From an uncultured Lysobacter sp. (GTDB lineage Bacteria; Pseudomonadota; Gammaproteobacteria; Xanthomonadales; Xanthomonadaceae): DNA of 64,000 nucleotides. This document shows positions 1 through 6,823 of the stretch, in pieces. The notes under the pieces were generated by a model. The model was not told the DNA's origin. It searched no databases and saw only the letters and a program-made list of their open reading frames with translations. The stretch's first letter is position 1, and each line of letters opens with the position of its first letter. The position numbers were made by a program, and so were the translations under genes. The stretch is from positions 58,893 through 122,892 of the forward strand of contig CAMLID010000002.1 in assembly GCA_946480055.1 (NCBI GenBank). The letters run 5' to 3'.

Positions 1-1836
1 CAGACGTTCGCGGCGCTGGTTCCAGCAGATCAGGCCGCGGCGCGTGGTCAGCCAGACGTTGTCGCCCCAGGCCAACACGCCGCCGGATTCGGTCGCGGGC
101 AGACCTTCGTCGCCGCTGACGCGCTTGAGCAAGCGCAGTTCGCGGCCGTCCCAGGCGTACTGTTCCAGCGCTTCGAGCCGATGCAGCCAAAGCCGGTCCT
201 TGCCGGCCATGGCGAAGCCGAACACGCGGCCTTCGGGACCGCCGGGCAAGGCGTCGAAGCGGCGCGTGCCGGCGTTCCAGCGCGACAGGCCGTTGGGCCC
301 GGCCATCCACAGCACGCCGTCCGGACCGACCTCGATCTGCTCGATGTAGAGCGTGCTGACGCCGCGATCGTCCTCCGGCCTCACCGCCAGTTGCACCCGG
401 CCTTCGCTGTCGCGCATCTGCAGGGCCGGCGGCATGTAAGAGACCCAGACGTTGCCGTCAGGGGTCTCGACCAGTTGGTCCGGAATATCGCTGAAGGTGG
501 CGTCGCGCGGCGAGGTCGCGGTCCAGTCGCGCACCGGACCGCCATCCTCGGCCACGCGCGCCAGTCCGAGCGTGCTGCCGAACCACATCACGCCCTGGCG
601 CGTTTCCATCACCGAGTACAACGCGGCGTCGGCCAGCAGCGGCACCGCCAGCGAATGCGAGCGGCCGTCGCCGAGGTCGAGGCGATCGATCACACCGCGC
701 TCGCCGACCATCCACACGTTGCCGTCGCGGGCCGAGGCGAGGTCGCGCATGTAGGCCACGCGCGGTGCGCCGGGGCGGCCGGTACCGGGCTTGAGCACGG
801 TGAACTGGCGCCAGTTCGGCGCCAGGTAGGCCACGCCTTTCTCCTCGGTCGCGAACCACCAGCCGCCTTCGTGATCCTGGAGCAGATCGAGCGTGTTGAT
901 CTGCGCGATCGCGACGTCGCCCGCCAGCGGCGCGAGCCGTCCATCCAGCACGCGGCGCAGACCGCGATGGGTCGCGACCCAGTAGTTGCCGGGACCGTCG
1001 CCGACCACACCGTAGACGCCGGTCTTGTCGCTCGGCGCGAACCACGGCTTCTGCTCGATGCGGCCGTCGGGCGTGCGCCGGAACGCGCGCAGGCCGGCGC
1101 CGATCCACAGCGAACCGTCGACCGCCGGCGACAGCGCGGTGACCCAGGCGCCGCTGATGCCCGGATGCGCGACCGTGCGGAAACGCGTGCCGTCCCAATA
1201 GCCCAGGCCGGTGGTGCTGCCGACCCAAAGCCTGCCGGCGCTGTCGGTCTTCAAGGTCCAGATGTATTCGCCGGGCAGGCCGTCCTGGCCCGGGTCCTGG
1301 CTCGGCATGTAGCGCGTGATGCGGCCTTCCGCGTCAAGCCGGTGCACGCCGGCGCCGTCGGTACCGAACCAGATCGCGCCGTCGGACGTGGACGCGATCG
1401 TGTAAATCTCGTCGCTGCCGATGTCGGGATGGGTGTCGCGGCTGTAGTGGACGAAGTTCTGGCGCTCGCGGTCGAGCATGTGCAGACCGCCGCCGCTGAG
1501 GCCGACCCAAACCCGGTTGCGCGCGTCCACATGCAGGGCCTGGATCATATTGCTGGGCAGCGATCCCGGATCGCCGGGCACGTGCCGCCAGATCCTGAAA
1601 CTGATCCCGTCGTAGCGCGCCAGGCCGTCGTGGGTGGCCAGCCAGATGTAGCCTTCGGCGTCCTGCGCCAGTGCGGCGACGGTACTCGACGGCATGCCCT
1701 CGGCGACGCCGTAGTAGCGGAACTGCGGCGTCTCCGGCAGCGCCGCGCGCACCGGCAGGGCCAGCGCCGCGAGCAGCAGCCACAAGGCCCAACCCGCCCA
1801 AGCGGGGCTTCCGTGCACCACCGCTGGCCTGAGCAT
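1..1836 (-). CDS. Two-component-regulator propeller sensor protein, partial (C-terminus outside the window)
   Basis: The reading frame is open from an ATG at 1836 to the left edge, giving at least 612 residues with no stop. Residues about 13-31 are a hydrophobic signal or anchor segment. After it come about thirteen repeats of roughly 40 residues with the pattern x-W-x-G/A-T-x-x-G-L (for example IWLATHDGLARYDG, IWFGTDGAGVHRLD, WVGSTTGLGYWDG), which is the Reg_prop propeller signature. That number suggests two seven-bladed propellers facing the periplasm. In known families this sensor region is followed by a Y_Y_Y domain, a membrane helix and a histidine kinase, hybrid kinase or GGDEF output; the output lies beyond the edge, so the signalling class cannot be told. 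Confidence is high for the sensor region. Confidence 0.85.
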   Translation of the reverse strand, partial: MLRPAVVHGSPAWAGWALWLLLAALALPVRAALPETPQFRYYGVAEGMPSSTVAALAQDAEGYIWLATHDGLARYDGISFRIWRHVPGDPGSLPSNMIQALHVDARNRVWVGLSGGGLHMLDRERQNFVHYSRDTHPDIGSDEIYTIASTSDGAIWFGTDGAGVHRLDAEGRITRYMPSQDPGQDGLPGEYIWTLKTDSAGRLWVGSTTGLGYWDGTRFRTVAHPGISGAWVTALSPAVDGSLWIGAGLRAFRRTPDGRIEQKPWFAPSDKTGVYGVVGDGPGNYWVATHRGLRRVLDGRLAPLAGDVAIAQINTLDLLQDHEGGWWFATEEKGVAYLAPNWRQFTVLKPGTGRPGAPRVAYMRDLASARDGNVWMVGERGVIDRLDLGDGRSHSLAVPLLADAALYSVMETRQGVMWFGSTLGLARVAEDGGPVRDWTATSPRDATFSDIPDQLVETPDGNVWVSYMPPALQMRDSEGRVQLAVRPEDDRGVSTLYIEQIEVGPDGVLWMAGPNGLSRWNAGTRRFDALPGGPEGRVFGFAMAGKDRLWLHRLEALEQYAWDGRELRLLKRVSGDEGLPATESGGVLAWGDNVWLTTRRGLICWNQRRERL

Positions 1837-1938
1837 CCTCGGTCCGATTCCTTCGTAGTACGGACGCTAGGCTCCCCGATCCGGCCCCGGCGAAGCAAGG
1901 GCCGCGACCGCGCAACCCATATGTGCGTTCCGCGACCG

Positions 1939-1961
1939 GTCCGCAACGGACCGTTGCGGAC
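1939..1961. promoter_or_regulatory. Inverted repeat, candidate operator between the propeller sensor and the yceI operon
   Basis: GTCCGCAAC (1939-1947) and GTTGCGGAC (1953-1961) form a perfect 9-bp inverted repeat around a 5-bp spacer in the divergent intergenic region. A TAGAAT box at 1991-1996 lies 41 bp before the GTG start of the first YceI gene but has no good -35. The regulator is unknown. The repeat could also be a transcribed hairpin. Confidence 0.4.
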
Positions 1962-2036
1962 ACGGGTCTACGGGTTCATCGTGCGGTCCATAGAATCCCC
2001 GGACGATGCAGGCTGGCCCTGCCTTTGGAGCGTTGC

Positions 2037-2747
2037 GTGCCGAATCAGCCCATCCGTCCGCTCGTCTGTGCGCTCGCGCTTTGCGCGCTGGCGCCGAGCG
2101 CGCGCGCCGCCGGGCCGGACACCTACGCGCTGGATCCGGTGCACACACGGGTGATGTTCGCGATCTCGCACGCCGGCTTCTCCAAGGCCCTGGGCACCGT
2201 CTCCGGCAGCACCGGCACGCTCAGTTTCGATCGCGACGACTGGCGCAGCGCGCGCCTGGACGTGCGCGTGCCGATCGCCAAGCTCGACCTGGGCGACGCC
2301 AAATGGAACGCCGCCGCGCTCGCCGCCGGCCTGCTCGACGGCGAGCGCCATCCCGAAGCGCGTTTCGTCTCCGACCATATCGAACCGGTCGACGCCGACC
2401 ACGCCCGGGTCTGCGGCCAGCTCAGCCTGCGCGGCCAGACCCGGCCGCTGTGCATGGACGTGACCCTCAACGCGCTCAAGCGCCACCCGCTGCCGCCGTT
2501 CCGCCGCACCGCCGGCTTTTCCGCGACCGCGACCCTGAGCCGCGCCGAGTTCGGCATCGACGCCTGGAAGTCGGTGATCGGCGACAGCGTCGAGCTGCGC
2601 ATCGAGGCCGAAGCGGTGCGCGACCGCAACGCCGGCGAGCCCGACGACGCCGCGCCGGCGCCTTCCGAACCCGAAGCCGCGCAGCCGGGTCCGCCGAGCA
2701 AACCCGACAACGACCCCTACGAACCCGCCCCGGTACCGCACGCATGA
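2037..2747 (+). CDS. YceI-family periplasmic protein with acidic/proline-rich C-terminal tail
   Basis: This 236-residue protein has a signal peptide (about residues 1-25, ending ARA-AG) followed by a YceI lipocalin-like domain beginning YALDPVHTRVMFAISHAGFSK. YceI proteins bind polyisoprenoid or amphiphilic lipids in the periplasm; the specific ligand here is unknown. The last ~38 residues are an unusual tail rich in Pro, Asp, Glu and Ala, not normal for the family. I chose the GTG at 2037 because GGAG lies 6 bases upstream and translation from it gives a clean signal peptide; the frame is open further upstream but without one. The stop overlaps the next start (ATGA), so the cytochrome gene is co-translated. 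Confidence 0.85.
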   Translation: MPNQPIRPLVCALALCALAPSARAAGPDTYALDPVHTRVMFAISHAGFSKALGTVSGSTGTLSFDRDDWRSARLDVRVPIAKLDLGDAKWNAAALAAGLLDGERHPEARFVSDHIEPVDADHARVCGQLSLRGQTRPLCMDVTLNALKRHPLPPFRRTAGFSATATLSRAEFGIDAWKSVIGDSVELRIEAEAVRDRNAGEPDDAAPAPSEPEAAQPGPPSKPDNDPYEPAPVPHA

Positions 2748-3370
2748 CGATCAAGAACACCGAACTACGCTGGGGCGCGATCAGCCAGCTGCTGCATTGG
2801 GCCATCGTGCTGCTGATCACGGCGATCGCGATCCTCGGCCTGACCATGACCGACATGGCCAACGGTCCGTCGAAGATCAAGATCTACGCCTTGCACAAAT
2901 CCCTCGGCCTGACCCTGCTGAGCCTGGTCGTGCTGCGTCTGCTGTGGCGCTTCTACGCCGGCGCGCCCAAGCCGGTCCCGGGCACGCCGCACTGGCAGGA
3001 GCGCATCGCTACGCTCACCCACTGGGCCCTGTACCTGCTGATGTTCGCCATGCCGATCACCGGCTGGCTGTTCAACTCCAGCTCCGGCTACCCGCTGCAG
3101 TACTTCGGCCTGTTCAACCTGCCCAAGATCGCGGCAGTGAACCCCGGCACGGCCGACCTCAGCGGAACCCTGCACGAGGCCGGTTTCTGGCTGCTCTTGC
3201 TGCTGGTGCTCGCGCATGCGGGCGCCGCGTTCTACCACCACCTGTTCCAGAACGACGACACCCTGCGACGCATGCTGCCGATGCGCCTGCGCCAGGCGCC
3301 GGCTGCGATCGAAGCCGCGCCCGCCGTCGTCGCCCCCGCCCCCGCTCCGGAGAACCCCGATGTCCCTTAA
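2744..3370 (+). CDS. Cytochrome b561 family membrane protein
   Basis: A 208-residue integral membrane protein with four predicted helices. It has the prokaryotic b561 histidine pattern: H18 in LLHWA, H51 in YALHKSLG, and further His in the HEAGFW and LAHAGAAFYHH segments that would ligate two b-type haems. The family moves electrons between quinol and periplasmic partners such as superoxide or small redox proteins. The C-terminus is a short Ala/Pro-rich tail. It starts inside the stop codon of the upstream YceI gene and its end overlaps the downstream YceI start by 11 bases, so the three genes form a tight operon. Confidence 0.92.
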   Translation: MTIKNTELRWGAISQLLHWAIVLLITAIAILGLTMTDMANGPSKIKIYALHKSLGLTLLSLVVLRLLWRFYAGAPKPVPGTPHWQERIATLTHWALYLLMFAMPITGWLFNSSSGYPLQYFGLFNLPKIAAVNPGTADLSGTLHEAGFWLLLLLVLAHAGAAFYHHLFQNDDTLRRMLPMRLRQAPAAIEAAPAVVAPAPAPENPDVP

Positions 3371-3911
3371 GCCCCTCGCCTTCGCCCTGCTGTTCGCCGC
3401 CGCGCCGGCCTACGCCGCCGACTACGTGCAGGCGCCCGGCTCGACCCTGACCTTCGCCACCAAGTACCAGGGCGAGGTGTTCAGCGGCCGCCTGCCCGGC
3501 TTCAACAGCAGGATCAGCTTCGATCCGAGTCATTTGACTACCGCAAAATTCGACATCGTCATCCCCCTGGCCGGCGTCAGCACCGCCAACGCCGAGCGCG
3601 ACGACACCCTCAAGGGCGCCGATTTCTTCAGCCTCGCCAAGTTCCCGCAGGCGCGCTTCGTCGCCACCAAGTTCCGCAGCATGGGCGGCAACAATTACGC
3701 CGCCGACGGCAGCCTGACCCTGCGCGGGGTCACTAAGCCGGTCACCCTGACCTTCACCTGGACCCCCGGTGCCAAGTCGGTGCTCGCCGGCAAGGCCACG
3801 GTCAAGCGCCTGGACTTCGGCGTCGGCGGCGGCGATTGGGCCGACACCTCGATCATTCCGAACGAAGTCGCGGTCAGCACCAAGCTCAACCTCGTGCCGG
3901 CCGGAAAGTAA
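3360..3911 (+). CDS. YceI-family periplasmic protein
   Basis: 183 residues with a signal peptide cleaved after AYA (about residue 19) and a complete YceI domain: strands begin ADYVQAPGSTLTFATKYQG and end TSIIPNEVAVSTKLNLVPAGK. This protein is of ordinary YceI length, unlike its tailed paralogue two genes upstream. The gene overlaps the end of the cytochrome b561 gene. YceI next to cytochrome b561 is a common bacterial pairing, usually read as periplasmic lipid/quinone binding coupled to redox, but the biochemical role is not settled. Confidence 0.92.
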   Translation: MSLKPLAFALLFAAAPAYAADYVQAPGSTLTFATKYQGEVFSGRLPGFNSRISFDPSHLTTAKFDIVIPLAGVSTANAERDDTLKGADFFSLAKFPQARFVATKFRSMGGNNYAADGSLTLRGVTKPVTLTFTWTPGAKSVLAGKATVKRLDFGVGGGDWADTSIIPNEVAVSTKLNLVPAGK

Positions 3912-3949
3912 GCGGCAAGGCAGCGGTGCGGTGACCGCCGCACCCTGCG

Positions 3950-3988
3950 CCGTAGGGTGCGGTAAGCCGAAGGCGCACCGCACCACCT
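3950..3988. repeat. Dispersed intergenic repeat, copy R1
   Basis: The sequence CGTAGGGTGCGGTAAGC and its continuation to GCACCGCACC is, read on the minus strand, the same ~40-bp element found at 58097-58130, 63352-63394 and 63545-63588 (core TGCGGTxCGCCTTCGGCTxACCGCACCCTACG). It sits between convergent genes and may fold into a hairpin using GGTGCGGT and ACCGCACC. Confidence 0.6.
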
Positions 3989-4008
3989 CGCAGCACCCCC
4001 GAGCCGAA

Positions 4009-4236
4009 TCAGGCGCCCAGAAAATCCCGCAGCCGCGCCGCATCGAACGGCCACTCCAGCTCCCGCCCGCGGCCCTCGTCGCGCAGCACCGGCACGCGCG
4101 TGCCGTAGCGCTCCTCCAGCGCCTCGTCCTCGTCGATGAAGACGCTGTCGAACTCGGGGGCGCGCGCTTGCGCCAGCACCTCCAGGGCCAGGTCGCAGAG
4201 GTGGCAGTCGTCGCGTTGGTAGAGGACCAGGTGCAT
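4009..4236 (-). CDS. Glutaredoxin-like (DUF836) protein
   Basis: A 75-residue protein with a thioredoxin-fold start (LVLYQRDDCHLCDLA) and a CxxC active site C11-H-L-C14. The TRVPVL motif around residue 49 supplies the expected cis-proline. Small proteins of this family are presumed thiol-disulfide oxidoreductases in the cytoplasm; the substrate is not known. It converges on the YceI operon and is transcribed away from the serine dehydratase gene. Confidence 0.85.
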   Translation of the reverse strand: MHLVLYQRDDCHLCDLALEVLAQARAPEFDSVFIDEDEALEERYGTRVPVLRDEGRGRELEWPFDAARLRDFLGA

Positions 4237-4306
4237 GCGCTTGCGTACTGAGGTGGCGGGGTTCGCGAGCGTCTAGAATACCTAGAGTCCATCTCGGGAC
4301 GGGTTC

Positions 4307-4453
4307 ATGGCCCTCCGCTCGATCCACGCCGCAACCCTGGGCGCGCCGCTGCCGGCGCCTGCCGCAGGCATGAGCGGCCGGCGAACCCCGCAGCTGCGCG
4401 AACCCGCAAAACGCCGCAGCGCCCGCCACCGCAAGACCGCCAACGGACGCTGA
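4307..4453 (+). CDS. Possible 48-residue leader or small ORF upstream of sdaA
   Basis: An ATG at 4307 preceded by GGGACGGG opens a 48-codon frame that is rich in Arg, Ala and Pro and ends 39 bases before the sdaA start. A TAGAAT box at 4274-4279 would put transcription start shortly before it. No family is recognised, and the composition could arise by chance in GC-rich DNA. It may instead be only the 5' untranslated region of sdaA. Confidence 0.25.
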   Translation: MALRSIHAATLGAPLPAPAAGMSGRRTPQLREPAKRRSARHRKTANGR

Positions 4454-4492
4454 TCGCGTCCCATCGCCCTCCAGCCGAGCATCCCCCAGCCC

Positions 4493-5875
4493 ATGGCCGT
4501 CAGCACCTTCGATCTTTTCAAAATCGGCATCGGGCCGAGCTCCTCGCACACCGTCGGCCCGATGCGCGCCGCCGCGCGTTTCGTCGAACGCTGGCTGATA
4601 GAAAACGGCGACCTCGAACGCTGCACGCGCCTGCGCGCCGAAGTGTTCGGCTCGCTCGCTCTCACCGGCCGCGGCCACGGCACCGACAAGGCCGTGCTGA
4701 TGGGCCTGGAAGGCCATTGGCCGAACCAGATCGACCCCGACATCATCCCTGACGCGCTCGAGCGCATCCGCAGCAGCAAGCGCCTCCGCCTGTTCGGTCA
4801 GCGCGAGATCGGCTTCGACGAGAAGCACGACCTGATCATGAACAAGCGCCAGAAGCTGCCGTTCCACACTAACGGCATGCGCTTCACCGCCTACGACGGC
4901 GACGGCGAAACGATCGCCACGCGCGACTATTACTCGGTCGGCGGCGGTTTCGTGGTCAATCAGGACGAAGCGGCCGAAGACCGCATCGTCGCCGACACCA
5001 CCGACCTCCCCTACCCCTTCCACTCCGGCGACGAACTGCTGGCCCAGGCGCAACGCAGCGGGCTGAGCATCGCCGATCTGATGTTCGCCAACGAGCAGGC
5101 CTGGCGCACGCCGGACGAGATCAACGCCGGCCTCGACGAAATCTGGAAGGCGATGCAGGCCTGTGTCGAGCGCGGCATCCGCCAGACCGGCACCCTACCC
5201 GGCGGCCTGCACGTGTCGCGGCGCGCGCCGGCCTTGTTCGCCGAACTGTCGAGCAAGCCCGAAGCGGCGATGCGCGACCCGCTGACCGTGCTCGACTGGG
5301 TCAACCTGTACGCGCTCGCGGTCAACGAAGAGAACGCCGCCGGCGGTCGCGTGGTCACCGCGCCCACCAACGGCGCGGCCGGCATCATCCCCTCGGTGCT
5401 GCACTACTACGATCGCTTCTGCCCCGGCGCCAACATCCAGGGCATCCGCAACTTCCTGCTCACCGCGGCCGCGGTCGGCATCCTGTACAAGGAAAACGCC
5501 TCGATCAGCGGCGCCGAAGTCGGCTGCCAGGGCGAGGTCGGCGTGGCCTGTTCGATGGCCGCCGCCGGCCTGGTCGCGGCCTTGGGCGGCACCGCCAGCC
5601 AGATCGAGAACGCGGCCGAGATCGGCATGGAACACAACCTGGGCCTGACCTGCGATCCGATCGGCGGCCTGGTCCAGATCCCCTGCATCGAGCGCAACGC
5701 GATGGGCGCGGTCAAGGCGATCAACGCCTACCGCATGGCCATACGCGGCGACGGCAAGCACAAGGTCAGCCTGGACAAGGTCATCAAGACCATGCGCGAC
5801 ACCGGCCGCGACATGCAGGACAAGTACAAGGAAACTTCGCGCGGCGGCCTGGCGGTCAACGTCATCGAGTGCTGA
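4493..5875 (+). CDS. sdaA: L-serine ammonia-lyase (iron-sulfur type, single chain)
   Basis: A 460-residue enzyme that converts L-serine to pyruvate and ammonia in the cytoplasm. The N-terminal beta domain carries the family motif [11 protein letters not shown] (residues 14-24). The C-terminal alpha domain keeps the three cysteines for the oxygen-sensitive 4Fe-4S cluster: C345 in GCQGEVG, C387 in LTCDPIGG and C398 in QIPCIERN, with spacing matching the E. coli enzyme. Length is standard, no ACT domain is present, and the two domains are fused in one chain. Confidence is very high. Confidence 0.97.
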   Translation: MAVSTFDLFKIGIGPSSSHTVGPMRAAARFVERWLIENGDLERCTRLRAEVFGSLALTGRGHGTDKAVLMGLEGHWPNQIDPDIIPDALERIRSSKRLRLFGQREIGFDEKHDLIMNKRQKLPFHTNGMRFTAYDGDGETIATRDYYSVGGGFVVNQDEAAEDRIVADTTDLPYPFHSGDELLAQAQRSGLSIADLMFANEQAWRTPDEINAGLDEIWKAMQACVERGIRQTGTLPGGLHVSRRAPALFAELSSKPEAAMRDPLTVLDWVNLYALAVNEENAAGGRVVTAPTNGAAGIIPSVLHYYDRFCPGANIQGIRNFLLTAAAVGILYKENASISGAEVGCQGEVGVACSMAAAGLVAALGGTASQIENAAEIGMEHNLGLTCDPIGGLVQIPCIERNAMGAVKAINAYRMAIRGDGKHKVSLDKVIKTMRDTGRDMQDKYKETSRGGLAVNVIEC

Positions 5876-5962
5876 GGCGATGAGCGAACCGCTGCGCCAT
5901 CGCGCACGCGGGCCGCGCGGGTCGGATCGCCTGGCCACGAGGTCGGCGACGCCACCTCGTCC

Positions 5963-6667
5963 ATGAGCGCGACGCGCTGCCTGCTCTTGCCCGGCATGGA
6001 CGGCACCGGCGAGCTGTTGCGCGACTTCGCCGCATCGATGGCCCCCGAGTTCGACGCCGACATCGTGCGCTATCCCGTCGACGTTCCCATGGGCTACGAC
6101 GAGCTCACCGACTACGTGCGCGAACGCCTGCCGCGCGACGAACCCTACCTGCTGCTCGGCGAATCCTACTCCGGCCCGATCGCGATCCGCGTCGCTGCGT
6201 CGCGACCCGAAGGCCTGCGGGGACTGGTGCTGTGCGCCACGTTCGCGCGCGCACCGCGGCCGGTCTGGTGGCCGTTGCCGGCCGCGTGGCTGGGCCGAAT
6301 CGGCGGCGTGCTGCCGGCGAACCGGATCCCGATCCGGCTCGCCGCGATGGCGATGCTGGGCGCCTGGAGCGACGAGACCTGGCTCACGCGCACACGCGAG
6401 GTGTTGGCCTCGCTGGACCCGTCGGTGATCCGTACGCGCATGCGCGCGGGTAGCAACGCCGACGAAACCGAAGCCCTGGCCCGGGTCTCCTGTCCAGTGC
6501 TGTACCTGCGCGGCCGTCACGACCGGTTGGTGTCGCGACGCAGTTGGGAGCACATCCGAGCGAGCCTGCCGAACGCGAACTGCGTCGAGCTGGACGGCCC
6601 GCATTTCCTGCTTCAGGCCAAGGCGGACGAGGCCGCGAGCGCGATCAAGCGCGCGTTCGCAACGTAA
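5963..6667 (+). CDS. Alpha/beta hydrolase
   Basis: A 234-residue alpha/beta-hydrolase fold protein. The nucleophile elbow is GESYSG (residues 66-71, Ser68), the acid is probably the Asp of RGRHDRLVS and the catalytic His lies in [25 protein letters not shown] at the start supplies the oxyanion loop. There is no signal peptide, so it is cytoplasmic. The substrate cannot be inferred. It starts 87 bases after sdaA on the same strand and may be transcribed with it. Confidence 0.8.
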   Translation: MSATRCLLLPGMDGTGELLRDFAASMAPEFDADIVRYPVDVPMGYDELTDYVRERLPRDEPYLLLGESYSGPIAIRVAASRPEGLRGLVLCATFARAPRPVWWPLPAAWLGRIGGVLPANRIPIRLAAMAMLGAWSDETWLTRTREVLASLDPSVIRTRMRAGSNADETEALARVSCPVLYLRGRHDRLVSRRSWEHIRASLPNANCVELDGPHFLLQAKADEAASAIKRAFAT

Positions 6668-6694
6668 TCGCGCCGCGCCGGCGGACAGTGGAGC

Positions 6695-6712
6695 GCGCCG
6701 TCCTCACGGCGC
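6695..6712 (+). terminator. Hairpin after the alpha/beta hydrolase gene
   Basis: GCGCCGT (6695-6701) pairs with ACGGCGC (6706-6712) around a CCTC loop 28 bases after the stop. No T-run follows, so it may be an mRNA end-stabilising hairpin rather than a Rho-independent terminator. Confidence 0.35.
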
Positions 6713-6823
6713 CTACACGTCGGCGACAACGACAGTGCAGCGAGCGCCGGCCACGCGGCGCCAGGCGGATATTCCCACGGGACTTGTGGTTACTATTCGC
6801 CAGAGCCAGCTAGGACGCCCTCC

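Noticed and set aside
181..2154. A 657-codon plus-strand frame opposite the propeller sensor
   Set aside because: The minus strand encodes clear propeller repeats from 1836 to the edge; the plus frame has only low-complexity composition.
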